The notes: a model not told the origin generated them from the sequence alone. DNA of 64,000 bases from Lachnospiraceae bacterium YSD2013 (GCA_900100895.1 FMTX01000006.1:62001-126000), one strand, 5' to 3'. Shown: positions 8,664 to 18,015, counted from the stretch's first letter. Translations and numbers: made by a program.

Positions 8664-10076
8664 ATGGAACATAAGAAGATTTGGGAGAATTATTCCTCCA
8701 AGCAGCTTAAAGAATTAGAAGTACTTAATAAGGATTACAGAGACTTTCTTGACAACGGTAAGACCGAAAGAGAGTGCGTTAATGTAATCGTTAACATGGT
8801 TGAGAAGTCCGGTTATGTTGAGCTCGAAGAGAGACTTAAACAGGGCGGCAAGCTTAAGAAGGGCGAGAAGATTTATGCAGTTAACATGAATAAGGGCATC
8901 CTTCTTTTTAACATCGGTGAAGAGCCTCTTGAGAAGGGTATGAACATTCTCGGCGCTCATATCGATTCTCCCAGAATGGACATTAAGTCCAATCCCCTTT
9001 ACGAGGATACAGACATTGCATATCTTGACACTCACTACTACGGCGGTGTTAAGAAGTATCAGTGGGTTACCATTCCGCTTTCACTTCACGGCGTAGTTGT
9101 TAAGAAGGACGGCACCACCGTTGAGCTTTCCATCGGTGAGGACGAGGACGATCCTGTATTCTTCGTATCAGACCTTCTTATTCACCTTTCTCAGGAGCAG
9201 CTTGAGAAGAAGGCTGCCAAGGTTATCGAAGGCGAAGCACTTGACATTATTGTTGGTAACAGACCTTTAACCGTTAAGGCCAAGAAGGGTGAAGAAGAGA
9301 AGAAAGAAAAAGACCCCGTTAAGGCAATGGTTCTTAAGACTCTTAAGGATGATTACGATATCGACGAGGAAGATTTCCTCTCCGCAGAACTTGAAGTTGT
9401 TCCCGCAGGCAAGGCTCGTGAAGCAGGCTTTGACAGAAGCATGATTTTAGGCTATGGCCAGGACGACAGAGTATGCGCATTTACATCTCTTTACGCTTTC
9501 CTTCTTTGCAAGGACGTTAAGAGAACCGCTTGTTGCATCCTTGTAGACAAGGAAGAAATAGGCAGCGTAGGTGCAACCGGTATGACTTCCATGTTCTTTG
9601 AGAATGTTATCGCAGAGCTTGTTAACTTAGAGGGCAAGTACTCAGAACTTACCGTAAGAAGAGCCCTTGCTGCTTCACATATGCTTTCTTCGGACGTAAG
9701 CGCTGCATACGATCCTTCATATGCTTCCGCATTTGAGAAAAAGAACGCGGCTATCATGGGCGCAGGTATGGTATTTAACAAGTTTACCGGTTCCAGAGGC
9801 AAGTCCGGTTCCAATGATGCCAATGCAGAGTTCATCGCTTACATTCGTAAGATTATGGACGATGAGAAGGTTGTATTCCAGTTTGCCGAGCTTGGTAAGG
9901 TTGATCTTGGCGGCGGCGGAACAATCGCTTACATTATGGCCAAGTACGGTATGAACGTTATCGATGCGGGTGTAGCTGTTCTTAACATGCATGCTCCTTT
10001 CGAAGCTACCAGCAAGGCTGACGTTTATGAAACAATGAGAGGATATGTAGCATTCTTAGGCGGATGCGGAATGTAA
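8664..10076 (+). CDS. M18 family aminopeptidase
   Basis: This is a cytoplasmic di-zinc aminopeptidase (470 residues) of the M18 family, which removes N-terminal Asp/Glu or a broader set of residues from peptides. The metal site can be read in order: ILGAHIDSPRMD (His and the supporting Asp), DDRVCAF (bridging Asp), DKEEIGSVG (catalytic Glu and ligand), SSDVSAAYDP (Asp) and NMHAPFEATSK (final His). A lysine/glutamate-rich insert lies near residues 215-230. The start is fixed by AAGGAGAAG eight bases upstream. The next gene, queA, begins 10 bp downstream and probably shares the transcript. Confidence 0.95.
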   Translation: MEHKKIWENYSSKQLKELEVLNKDYRDFLDNGKTERECVNVIVNMVEKSGYVELEERLKQGGKLKKGEKIYAVNMNKGILLFNIGEEPLEKGMNILGAHIDSPRMDIKSNPLYEDTDIAYLDTHYYGGVKKYQWVTIPLSLHGVVVKKDGTTVELSIGEDEDDPVFFVSDLLIHLSQEQLEKKAAKVIEGEALDIIVGNRPLTVKAKKGEEEKKEKDPVKAMVLKTLKDDYDIDEEDFLSAELEVVPAGKAREAGFDRSMILGYGQDDRVCAFTSLYAFLLCKDVKRTACCILVDKEEIGSVGATGMTSMFFENVIAELVNLEGKYSELTVRRALAASHMLSSDVSAAYDPSYASAFEKKNAAIMGAGMVFNKFTGSRGKSGSNDANAEFIAYIRKIMDDEKVVFQFAELGKVDLGGGGTIAYIMAKYGMNVIDAGVAVLNMHAPFEATSKADVYETMRGYVAFLGGCGM

Positions 10077-10086
10077 TTAGTAAGTA

Positions 10087-11127
10087 ATGGATAAGCTTTT
10101 AAAGTCTGATTATTATTATGATTTGCCCGAAGAACTGATAGCTCAGGATCCGCTTCTTAAGCGCTCCGATTCAAGGCTTATGGTTCTTGATAAGAATACG
10201 GGTAAGACAGAACACAGACATTTTTACGATATTAAAGAATATTTAAAGGCAGGGGATTGCCTGGTGCTTAATAACACTAAGGTTATTCCCGCACGCCTTT
10301 ACGGCACTACGCTTGATACAGGCGCGGTTGTGGAGATTTTGCTTTTGAAGCGTCTCGATGATTGCACCTGGGAAGCGCTTGTTAAGCCCGGTAAGAAGGT
10401 TCGTCCCGGTCGTATTATTGATTTTGGCGGCGGAATTCTTCGAGGCGAGGTGCTTAGCATAGGTGAAGAGGGTAGCAGACACATTAAGTTTCACTACGAA
10501 GGTATCTTTGAAGAGATTCTTGATAAGCTCGGAGAGATGCCTCTTCCTCCCTACATCACACATAAACTTGAAGACAAGAACCGCTATCAGACAGTATATG
10601 CCAAGTACGAGGGCAGTGCCGCTGCACCCACCGCAGGCTTACATTTCACCGAGGAACTCCTTGATGATATTCGTGCAATGGGTGTTAAGACTGTATTTGT
10701 AACGCTTCACGTGGGTCTCGGCACCTTCAGACCGGTCAAAGAAGACAATATATTAGACCACCACATGCACTCCGAGTTCTATCAGGTAACACGCGAGGCT
10801 GCTGATGAAATCAATGCTACAAAGGCTAATGGCGGTCGTGTAATCTGTGTGGGTACTACAAGTTGTCGTACCATTGAGAGCTCCTGCGATGAGTCAGGTA
10901 AGGTAATCCCCGGCTCCGGCAATACCGAGATATTCATTTATCCCGGATACAAATTTAAGGTGCTTGATTGCCTTATTACCAATTTCCACCTTCCCGAATC
11001 AACGCTTATAATGCTTGTTTCTGCGCTTGCGGGAAGAGAGAACGTTTTGAATGCGTACAAGGAAGCCGTGGCTGAACGCTACAGATTCTTTAGCTTCGGA
11101 GATGCTATGTTCATCAAGTCAGAATAG
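10087..11127 (+). CDS. queA: tRNA preQ1(34) S-adenosylmethionine ribosyltransferase-isomerase
   Basis: QueA transfers and isomerises the ribosyl part of SAM onto preQ1 at tRNA position 34 to make epoxyqueuosine. The 346 residues carry the family signatures [12 protein letters not shown] at the start, [51 protein letters not shown] and [14 protein letters not shown]. The gene begins 10 bp after the M18 peptidase stop. The other queuosine genes (tgt, yajC) that often follow queA in Firmicutes are not here; an LTA-synthase-like gene follows. Confidence 0.97.
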   Translation: MDKLLKSDYYYDLPEELIAQDPLLKRSDSRLMVLDKNTGKTEHRHFYDIKEYLKAGDCLVLNNTKVIPARLYGTTLDTGAVVEILLLKRLDDCTWEALVKPGKKVRPGRIIDFGGGILRGEVLSIGEEGSRHIKFHYEGIFEEILDKLGEMPLPPYITHKLEDKNRYQTVYAKYEGSAAAPTAGLHFTEELLDDIRAMGVKTVFVTLHVGLGTFRPVKEDNILDHHMHSEFYQVTREAADEINATKANGGRVICVGTTSCRTIESSCDESGKVIPGSGNTEIFIYPGYKFKVLDCLITNFHLPESTLIMLVSALAGRENVLNAYKEAVAERYRFFSFGDAMFIKSE

Positions 11128-11162
11128 ACAGGCATTAAGAATAAGGGGTAGTATTTTCAATC

Positions 11163-13358
11163 ATGAATTCTATTAATCTTTATGATATGGATAATGAACA
11201 TATAGGACCGGCATTTCCGGACATGAATGATAAGACTTACTTTGATATATTCAAGGAAAGTCTTAAGCGTTCGTGGCGGGGAATTCTTTGGTTCTTTTTG
11301 TTTTTGGTATATGAAGAGACAATTTTTCATTTCTGGGCATTTGACGGAATATCTTTATATTTCCTGTTAAAGATATTTATGTGTCTTCCCACTGCCGTAA
11401 TTCTTTCGTTTTTTGTATCTTTCTGGGGCAGGAAGGCCAATAAAGTTGTTACGTGGGTACTGACGGCGTTGCTGATTGTCCTGTATTGCGTGGAAGTACT
11501 TTATCATCAGATATTCAAGGTTTTCTTTTCCATCGAGTTTATTGATAAGAATAATGCCAAGATTGTGCAGTACTACAGAGAAATCATCCAGGGTATTAAA
11601 GATAATGCTCTGATGCTTCTTGCCGTAATAATTGTACCGGTAGTTGCGCTTATATTACTTAACGTTTTCAGAGTGTTTAAGTATAAGCCCATGTCAGTTA
11701 AATGCATTTACATACCTGTTGTTTATCTCGCGGTTGTAATCGGGCTTACATGCCTTATTGTGCCGCTTTACGGCGATGATGATTTCAGTGCTTACGATCT
11801 TATGAAATATGAGAATACCACTGAGTATTCTTTTGAAAAGTTAGGTGCGGTATGTACCAGTGAGATTCAGGTAAGAAACCTTATTTTCCCTCGCTCAATG
11901 CGCTTGGATGATGAGGATTTAGGTGTATGGGTATACAATCCCGACGATAACAAAGAACCGGAAGGAACTGACGTAAGCGCGGATGTTTCGGGTTCTGATG
12001 TGTCCGGAAGCGATGCTGAGATTATTCAGGAGATTGTTAAGAAGATTGATACTTCACCCAATATCCTTGATATAGATTTTGTTTCTTTGGTTGAGAATGA
12101 GCCCAATGAAGACGTTGCGGCAATTCACAAGTATTTCGCATCAGTCGAGCCTTCATACAAGAACGAATACACCGGAATGTTTAAGGGCTTTAACCTTATA
12201 TTCCTTACAGCCGAAGGCTTCTCAAGAATGGCTGTAGACGAGAAACACACACCCACTCTTTACAGATTGGTTAATGAAGGCTTTGTGTTTGAGAACTTCT
12301 ATAATCCCAGAACCGGCGGATCTACCAGTGACGGAGAGTTTGTATGTTCCACCAGCTTAGTACCGACCAACGGCGGTGCCAAGAACTTTAAGATTGTGGG
12401 ACAGAACTGCATGCCTTTCTCACTTGGTAATACATTTAACCGTACGTACGGAATTACAAGCCGAGCTTATCATGACAATGACTACGAGTATTACGGACGT
12501 GATATTACATACCCGGGTATGGGCTATTATTACCAGGGTGTAGGCAACGGTGTGGTGGTAGGCAAGCACTGGCCCGAGTCTGACCTTGAGATGATGCAGT
12601 CGACGCTTAACGAGTACATAGATGACGATTTGTTCAACATCTATTACATGACTGTAAGCGGTCACTTAAATTACAATTTCGCAGGTAACTATTGCGCCAA
12701 GATTCACTATGACGATGTTCAGGATTTGCCCTATTCGGAACCTTGTAAGGCATACATCGCTTGTAACATGGAGCTTGATCTTGCGATGCAGTATCTTATC
12801 GAGCAGTTGGAAGAGAAAGGTATTGCCGACAGAACCGTTATCTGCTTTACCGGCGACCACTGGCCTTACGGTCTTACAAATGACGAGATTTCCGAGATTC
12901 TCGGTCATCCCGTTGAAGAAAACTTCGAACTTTATAAGAGCAACCTTATTCTTTGGAGCGGAGCCATCAAAGAGCCTATCCATATTACCAAGCAATGCTG
13001 CAGTATGGATATAGTTCCTACGCTTATGAATCTGTTCGGTCTTGATTATGACTCGAGACTTTTCATGGGAAGGGACATTCTTTCCGATACGGAAGGGTTC
13101 ATCATATTTATCAATAGAAGTTATATTACGGATAAAGTAATGTATAACTCACAGACCAAAGAATACACATATTTAACCGATGAGATTCCCGACGAAGAGT
13201 ACCTTAAGAACTGTAAGAGAACTCTTAACAACCGCTGGGCGATGTCTCAGAAGATTATGGACACTGATTACTACAAGTATATAGCAGATGCGCTTGGTAT
13301 AGAGGTTAAGACTGTCGAACAGAACTACACGCCTGACTACTCCAAGTTCACCAAGTAA
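11163..13358 (+). CDS. LTA synthase family phosphoglycerol transferase / sulfatase-fold enzyme
   Basis: The 731-residue protein has five hydrophobic segments in residues about 38-230, then an acidic Ser/Gly/Asp linker (about 265-285, repeats of DVSGSD), then an extracellular sulfatase-fold domain from about 335. The fold's marks are FLTAEGFSRMAV (first metal-binding Glu), the catalytic threonine T388 in GSTSDGEF, and CFTGDHWPYG (Asp-His metal ligands). Enzymes of this type transfer glycerol-phosphate from phosphatidylglycerol onto a glycolipid or a glycan. Whether it is a true lipoteichoic acid polymerase or another phosphoglycerol transferase cannot be decided from sequence; the linker is unusual for LtaS. 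Start at ATG 11163 behind AAGGGG. Confidence 0.85.
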   Translation: MNSINLYDMDNEHIGPAFPDMNDKTYFDIFKESLKRSWRGILWFFLFLVYEETIFHFWAFDGISLYFLLKIFMCLPTAVILSFFVSFWGRKANKVVTWVLTALLIVLYCVEVLYHQIFKVFFSIEFIDKNNAKIVQYYREIIQGIKDNALMLLAVIIVPVVALILLNVFRVFKYKPMSVKCIYIPVVYLAVVIGLTCLIVPLYGDDDFSAYDLMKYENTTEYSFEKLGAVCTSEIQVRNLIFPRSMRLDDEDLGVWVYNPDDNKEPEGTDVSADVSGSDVSGSDAEIIQEIVKKIDTSPNILDIDFVSLVENEPNEDVAAIHKYFASVEPSYKNEYTGMFKGFNLIFLTAEGFSRMAVDEKHTPTLYRLVNEGFVFENFYNPRTGGSTSDGEFVCSTSLVPTNGGAKNFKIVGQNCMPFSLGNTFNRTYGITSRAYHDNDYEYYGRDITYPGMGYYYQGVGNGVVVGKHWPESDLEMMQSTLNEYIDDDLFNIYYMTVSGHLNYNFAGNYCAKIHYDDVQDLPYSEPCKAYIACNMELDLAMQYLIEQLEEKGIADRTVICFTGDHWPYGLTNDEISEILGHPVEENFELYKSNLILWSGAIKEPIHITKQCCSMDIVPTLMNLFGLDYDSRLFMGRDILSDTEGFIIFINRSYITDKVMYNSQTKEYTYLTDEIPDEEYLKNCKRTLNNRWAMSQKIMDTDYYKYIADALGIEVKTVEQNYTPDYSKFTK

Positions 13359-13378
13359 AGAAATTTGGGGTATCTTTC

Positions 13379-13407
13379 TTTACATATCAGGTACAATTGA
13401 TTACAAT
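13379..13407 (+). promoter_or_regulatory. Promoter of the PilZ gene
   Basis: TTTACA (13379-13384) and TACAAT (13402-13407), spaced by exactly 17 bp, lie 36 bp before the ATG of the PilZ gene. Each box has one deviation from the sigma-A consensus. Confidence 0.65.
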
Positions 13408-13442
13408 GTAAGTGGGAAGTAATTAACTCGGAGGTTACGAAT

Positions 13443-13784
13443 ATGCTTGAAAAAAGAAAAAGTAAACGTACAGAACTTCTTTCAAAGATTATTTTAAAGA
13501 GACTTGACGGTTCCAAAGTTGAAGAGGCTACCATTGATATCAGCGATGTGTCTAAATCCGGTGTCGGTTTCACCTCGAGAAAGGCTCTTTCCATAGGTGC
13601 TGTTTACGAAGCATATCTTACTATCTGGACCAGAGAAGTGATTCATGCATTCCTTGAGATTGTCAGAATCGAGAAGGTTGATGAAGGCTATTCATACGGT
13701 GCAATTTTTATCGGTATGCCTGAGATGGATGCAGCCAGAATCGAGACTTACCAGACGGTCGATGAGTTCAATAACCTGCAATAA
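13443..13784 (+). CDS. PilZ domain protein (cyclic-di-GMP receptor)
   Basis: This stand-alone PilZ domain (113 residues) has both parts of the cyclic-di-GMP site: RKSKR (RxxxR) near the N-terminus and DVSKSGVGF (DxSxxG) about 30 residues later. It should therefore bind the messenger and pass the signal on by protein contact; its partner is unknown. ATG 13443 follows CGGAGG. The gene is monocistronic, with its own promoter (13379-13407) and a strong terminator (13800-13821). With the GGDEF protein at 708-2066 it indicates that the organism uses cyclic-di-GMP signalling. Confidence 0.9.
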   Translation: MLEKRKSKRTELLSKIILKRLDGSKVEEATIDISDVSKSGVGFTSRKALSIGAVYEAYLTIWTREVIHAFLEIVRIEKVDEGYSYGAIFIGMPEMDAARIETYQTVDEFNNLQ

Positions 13785-13799
13785 ATATTGATTTTACGA

Positions 13800-13831
13800 G
13801 GCGTTTCCTGCGGGAAACGCCTTTTATTTTT
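13800..13831 (+). terminator. Rho-independent terminator after the PilZ gene
   Basis: A perfect 9-bp stem pairs GGCGTTTCC (13800-13808) with GGAAACGCC (13813-13821) over loop TGCG, followed by TTTTATTTTT. Confidence 0.93.
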
Positions 13832-13946
13832 GCCCCGATGCAGGGACATCTGTGTGCCATTTTAATTGTATAGAATAAACTGTCTTTTCTATTTCTTTAA
13901 ACCCCTTAAATTTTCAAATTTTTAATACAATTATTCCACAATTTAC

Positions 13947-13975
13947 TTGTAAATATAGGTCTGTTCTTGTAAAAT
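13947..13975 (+). promoter_or_regulatory. Putative promoter of the EF-G-like gene
   Basis: In the AT-rich 230-bp gap, TTGTAA (13947-13952) and TAAAAT (13970-13975) are 17 bp apart. CTTGTAAATATAG (13946-13958) is nearly repeated as CTTGTAAAATATAG (13966-13979). This leaves a leader of about 80 nt before ATG 14061. Nothing else recognisable is in the gap. Confidence 0.5.
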
Positions 13976-14060
13976 ATAGACATGAGTTTTTCTTTTTAAA
14001 GAATGTATTTGGGGATTTTTTACAAAGAAGCTCAAAAGAAATACATTGGAGGATTTTTTT

Positions 14061-16154
14061 ATGAACGTTTACACAACAGACAAAATACGTAACGTAGTTT
14101 TGCTGGGACACGGCGGCTGCGGAAAGACTTCTTTGGCAGAAGCCATGGCGTATCTTGCCGGATTAACATCCCGTATGGGCAAAATTGACGACGGAAATAC
14201 CCTCAGTGATTTTGGAAAAGAAGAGCAGAAAAGAAAGTTTTCAATTAATACCTCTCTTATAGCGCTTGAGTGGGGAGGAGTTAAGATAAATTTACTTGAT
14301 ACTCCCGGTTATTTCGACTTTGTTGGTGAAGTTGAAGAAGCAGTTGCAGCAGCCGATGCCGCAATCATCGTAGTATCCGGTAAGTCCGGTTTCGAAGTAG
14401 GAACCGAAAAAGCATGGGATCTTTGCGAAAAACACAAACTTCCCAGATTTGTATTCGTAACAGACATGGATGTGGACAATGCATCCTTTAAAAACGTTCT
14501 TGAGACCATGACAGAGAAGTACGGAAAGAGAATGGCTCCTTTCCACCTCCCTATTCGTGAGAACGAGAAGCTTATCGGTTACGTTAACGTTATTTCCGAG
14601 ACCGGTAACAAGTGGCAGGGTAAGGAAGCAGTTGAGATTCCTGTTCCCGATTACTCCAAGCCCAACCTTCAGCAGTACAGAGATACTCTGATGGAGACTG
14701 TTGCAGAGACCAGCGAAGAGTTCATGGAGCGTTATTTTGCAGGTGAGACTTTCTCAGAAGCAGAAATCAGATCCGCGTTGAGAACCAATATCATCGACGG
14801 CAGCGTAGTTCCCATGACTATGGGCTCCAGCCTTCTTTGCTATGGTATTTACACACTTCTTGACGATATCGTTAAGTACTTCCCGAGCCCTGAAAACTGT
14901 AAGATTGCAGGCGTTAACATGAAGACCAACGATATCTTTGAAGCCAACTACGACTTCTCCAAGGCTAAATCCGCATTTATCTTTAAGACAATTGTGGATC
15001 CTTTCATCGGTAAGTATTCACTTATTAAGGTTTGCTCCGGCGTATTCAAGTCAGATGACATGATTTATAACCTTGATAAGGACATTGAGGAAAAAGTAAG
15101 TAAGCTCTACACCATGCAGGGCGGCAAGGCTGTTGAAGTATCCGAACTTCATGCAGGTGACCTCGGCGCTATAGCTAAACTTACCGGCGCAAGAACAGGT
15201 AACTCATTATCCACTAAGGCTAACACCATCAAGTATGGTATGTTCGAAATTTCAAAGCCTTATACTTACATGAGATATCGTCCTGTTAACAAGGGTGACG
15301 TAGATAAGATTTCTCAGGCACTCCAGAAGATGATGCACGAAGACCTTACCCTTAAGAACGTTAACGATTCTGACAACGGACAGACACTTCTTTACGGTAT
15401 GGGCGACATGCACCTTGATATCGTAACATCGATTCTTAAGAACGAATACAAGGTTGAGATTACTCTCGAGAAGCCGAAGGTAGCGTTCAGAGAGACGATA
15501 AAGAAGAAATCCGACGTTGAGTATAAGTACAAGAAGCAGTCCGGCGGACATGGCCAGTACGGTCACGTTAAGATGCGTTTCGAGCCTTCAGCAGACATCA
15601 CTGTACCTTATGAGTTCGCCGAAGAAGTTGTCGGCGGCGCAGTTCCCAAGAACTACTTCCCGGCAGTTGAAAAGGGACTTCAGGAATCCGTTCTAAGAGG
15701 ACCTCTTGCAGCATACCCTGTAGTTGGCGTTAAGGCTACATTGTACGATGGTTCGTATCACCCTGTAGACTCTTCGGAAATGGCCTTCAAGATGGCTACC
15801 ACACAGGCCTTCAAGAAAGGCTTCATGGAAGCAGGCCCCATCCTTCTTGAGCCAATCATGAGCCTTAAGGTTAACGTACCCGATGCTTACACCGGCGACG
15901 TTATGGGTGACCTTAACAAGAGAAGAGGACGCGTACTTGGTATGAATCCTACCGCAGGCGGCCGACAGATAATCGAAGCTTCCGTTCCCCAGATGAGCTT
16001 ATTTGGCTACTGCACAGACCTTCGTTCTATGACCGGCGGTCGTGGCGAATACGAGTACGAATTCGACCGTTACGAGCAGGCTCCCAGCGATATTCAGGAA
16101 GCTCAGGTCAAAGAAAGAGCTGCCAAGGTTGCAGAGAGCAACGTGGACGCATAA
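14061..16154 (+). CDS. Elongation factor G-like GTPase (EF-G paralogue)
   Basis: The 697-residue protein has the five-domain EF-G layout but is not the canonical factor. The P-loop GHGGCGKTS and switch II DTPGYFDF are intact. Switch I, usually RGITI, reads RKFSI, and the G4 motif, usually NKMD, reads TDMD in FVFVTDMDVD. C-terminal domains keep GHGQYGHVK, KRRGRVLGM and LRSMTGGRGEY. It belongs to the EF-G-like group found as a second copy in many bacteria; its role in translation is not settled. It is not near rpsL/rpsG/tuf. I start it at ATG 14061 because TTGGAGG lies 9-15 bases upstream; the in-frame ATG at 14046 has no such site. A terminator follows. Confidence 0.88.
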   Translation: MNVYTTDKIRNVVLLGHGGCGKTSLAEAMAYLAGLTSRMGKIDDGNTLSDFGKEEQKRKFSINTSLIALEWGGVKINLLDTPGYFDFVGEVEEAVAAADAAIIVVSGKSGFEVGTEKAWDLCEKHKLPRFVFVTDMDVDNASFKNVLETMTEKYGKRMAPFHLPIRENEKLIGYVNVISETGNKWQGKEAVEIPVPDYSKPNLQQYRDTLMETVAETSEEFMERYFAGETFSEAEIRSALRTNIIDGSVVPMTMGSSLLCYGIYTLLDDIVKYFPSPENCKIAGVNMKTNDIFEANYDFSKAKSAFIFKTIVDPFIGKYSLIKVCSGVFKSDDMIYNLDKDIEEKVSKLYTMQGGKAVEVSELHAGDLGAIAKLTGARTGNSLSTKANTIKYGMFEISKPYTYMRYRPVNKGDVDKISQALQKMMHEDLTLKNVNDSDNGQTLLYGMGDMHLDIVTSILKNEYKVEITLEKPKVAFRETIKKKSDVEYKYKKQSGGHGQYGHVKMRFEPSADITVPYEFAEEVVGGAVPKNYFPAVEKGLQESVLRGPLAAYPVVGVKATLYDGSYHPVDSSEMAFKMATTQAFKKGFMEAGPILLEPIMSLKVNVPDAYTGDVMGDLNKRRGRVLGMNPTAGGRQIIEASVPQMSLFGYCTDLRSMTGGRGEYEYEFDRYEQAPSDIQEAQVKERAAKVAESNVDA

Positions 16155-16166
16155 AATCGTTTTTCC

Positions 16167-16207
16167 GGCGACTGCCTTTTTACCGGGCAGTCGCCTTTAA
16201 TTTTTGG
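16167..16207 (+). terminator. Rho-independent terminator after the EF-G-like gene
   Basis: A perfect 10-bp stem pairs GGCGACTGCC (16167-16176) with GGCAGTCGCC (16186-16195) across a 9-nt loop, followed by TTTAATTTTT. Confidence 0.93.
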
Positions 16208-16227
16208 TAAATCGCGAGAATGTATAT

Positions 16228-16233
16228 TATACT
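16228..16233 (+). promoter_or_regulatory. -10 box of the HPt gene
   Basis: TATACT at 16228-16233 lies 32 bp before the HPt start. At 17 bp the -35 position reads TGGTAA, a weak match, so the call rests mainly on the -10 box and on the terminator just upstream. Confidence 0.4.
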
Positions 16234-16265
16234 TTGGGATTAAAAAAGGGAGAAGGATAAAGGTT

Positions 16266-16622
16266 ATGACGGATTTACAGAAAGAACGTCTTGAGGGACT
16301 GGGTGTAAACATCGAAGAGACAATGGAAAGATTTGTCGAAAATGAAGCGCTATATTTCAGATGTTTAAATAAATTACAGGACGACAAAAATTTTTCACTC
16401 ATGTGCGATGCCATTGAAGAAGGAACGGATGCAGGCAAAGCATTTGACGCGGCGCATGCCCTTAAAGGCGTGTCTGCTAATTTAGGACTCAATAAATTGT
16501 TTAATGAGCTTCGCGTAATCACGGAAGTATTCAGAGCAGGCTCCATGGATTATGATACGGATAATCTTGAAAGGCTGAAAGCAGCCTACTCTGAAGCAAT
16601 AAGCACAATTCAGACGTTGTAA
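16266..16622 (+). CDS. Stand-alone HPt (histidine phosphotransfer) domain protein
   Basis: The protein has 118 residues and appears all-helical. It carries the HPt signature with phosphoacceptor H64 in AAHALKGVSANLG, so it should relay phosphate between a hybrid sensor kinase and a response regulator in the cytoplasm. Neither partner is adjacent; the nearest receiver domain in the window is in the REC-GGDEF protein at 708-2066. The gene is flanked by terminators (16167-16207 upstream, 16630-16657 downstream), so it is expressed alone. AAGGGAGAAGGAT precedes ATG 16266. Confidence 0.9.
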   Translation: MTDLQKERLEGLGVNIEETMERFVENEALYFRCLNKLQDDKNFSLMCDAIEEGTDAGKAFDAAHALKGVSANLGLNKLFNELRVITEVFRAGSMDYDTDNLERLKAAYSEAISTIQTL

Positions 16623-16629
16623 TTCAAAG

Positions 16630-16665
16630 ATACCCGTAGGAATAATCTTACGGGTATTATTTTGT
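16630..16665 (+). terminator. Rho-independent terminator after the HPt gene
   Basis: A perfect 9-bp stem pairs ATACCCGTA (16630-16638) with TACGGGTAT (16649-16657), followed by TATTTTGTT. It lies 8 bp after the HPt stop. Confidence 0.85.
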
Positions 16666-16696
16666 TCTTAATTTGCACAAGATATTGATTTTATAC

Positions 16697-16724
16697 TTGT
16701 AAATATTCCAATATATAGTAAAAT
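16697..16724 (+). promoter_or_regulatory. Putative promoter of the sortase/surface-protein operon
   Basis: TTGTAA (16697-16702) and TAAAAT (16719-16724) are 16 bp apart. A leader of about 95 nt would follow. The rest of the 160-bp gap is AT-rich, with no conserved RNA structure that I can recognise. Confidence 0.45.
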
Positions 16725-16824
16725 AAAGTTAGAATGTCAATAAAATTGGTATTAGTGTGCCTATTAATCGAATTTTTCAACAATCGGTTTAAATATATCA
16801 GAGTTTTCAGAGGTTTTATTATAG

Positions 16825-17988
16825 ATGCTTTACGTTGAAGGAGTAGGATTTACGAGCAAGGCTGAATACGAAGCTGCTCTTTCCGACAAGAAAATTATCG
16901 ACGAATTACGTCGTAAATATGACTTAAATACCAAGACCGGATTGCTTGACGCGTCTAAGGAATTAAGAACCGTTCATTTCCAGACCAAAGTCGGAGATAA
17001 TTTCGATGACGAAGTCTTTGAAAGGCTTGAAGCAATTAAGAGAGGCAAGCCTATTGTGAATGATGCGCCGGCACCCAAAGCAACTGCGGGGAAGGTTTTG
17101 ACGCGAAGAGAAAAGCCTGAGAGAGCCTCATCGGTTTCTAAGAAAGACAAAAAGCACGACGCGGAAATTGAAGCGGCCGCCATTAAGGAACTTAAACGCA
17201 AGTACTTAATCAGGAATATTTTGATAGGCTTTCTTTTGCTGATAGCAATCGGTTCTATCGGATATTACGTAAAATATTATCAGGATGCAAGAAAAGTTCA
17301 GGAACAATCCGACGAATTTTCGGAGCTAAAAGATGAGAAATATGCTGTAGTTCTTAAGAATGTTGAACCTGTTGTTAGGAAAGATTATGATGAAACTGTA
17401 GTCATCCCAGACATCCTAGATGAATATAAAGCTTTATATAATAAGAATAAAAGTCTAATAGGATGGATAGAAATAGCCGATACTATAATTGATTACCCTG
17501 TTATGCAGACAGTGGACAATGAATATTACCTCAAGCACGACTTTAATCAAAAGAACGATGCCAACGGTTGCATATTCCTCGACACCAACTGCGACGTGAT
17601 TCTCGGTAACGATAACTGGATTCTCTACGGTCATCACATGAAGAACGGCAAGATGTTCAGTTCCCTTATTAAGTACGCTGACAAGGACTATTACGAGAAG
17701 CACAAGTACATTCGTTTTGACACGATTTACGAGAAGGGCACTTACGAAGTAATGTATGCTTTCAGGTCGCGTATCTACAATCAGGACGAGATAACTTTTA
17801 AGTATTACCAATTTATTGACGCTAACTCTTCCGAGGAGTTTGACTCCTACATGGAAGAAATGGATAAAATGTCGTTAATCGACACGGGAGTATATGCCAC
17901 ATACGGAGACAAATTACTTACGCTTTCCACCTGCGATTATCAGGAGGAGAACGGAAGATTTGTGGTTGTGGCCAAGAGAATTGATTAA
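16825..17988 (+). CDS. srtB: Class B sortase with an extended cytoplasmic N-terminus
   Basis: A membrane-anchored transpeptidase (387 residues) that cuts surface proteins at a sorting signal and joins them to the cell wall. Residues 1-125 are a charged, cytoplasmic-looking region; one membrane segment follows at about 130-148 (RNILIGFLLLIAIGSIGYY); the sortase domain occupies about 205-387. The catalytic set is complete: H270 in LYGHHMKNGKMF, C370 in LSTCDY and R378 in NGRFVVVAKR. The domain layout and LSTCDY fit class B. Its likely substrates are the two SPxTG proteins encoded directly downstream, the first 27 bp away. The ribosome binding site is weak (AGAGGT). The 125-residue N-terminal part is much longer than in typical SrtB. 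Confidence 0.92.
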   Translation: MLYVEGVGFTSKAEYEAALSDKKIIDELRRKYDLNTKTGLLDASKELRTVHFQTKVGDNFDDEVFERLEAIKRGKPIVNDAPAPKATAGKVLTRREKPERASSVSKKDKKHDAEIEAAAIKELKRKYLIRNILIGFLLLIAIGSIGYYVKYYQDARKVQEQSDEFSELKDEKYAVVLKNVEPVVRKDYDETVVIPDILDEYKALYNKNKSLIGWIEIADTIIDYPVMQTVDNEYYLKHDFNQKNDANGCIFLDTNCDVILGNDNWILYGHHMKNGKMFSSLIKYADKDYYEKHKYIRFDTIYEKGTYEVMYAFRSRIYNQDEITFKYYQFIDANSSEEFDSYMEEMDKMSLIDTGVYATYGDKLLTLSTCDYQEENGRFVVVAKRID

Positions 17989-18015
17989 ATCCATGGAACT
18001 TAGGAGGTAGATTGC

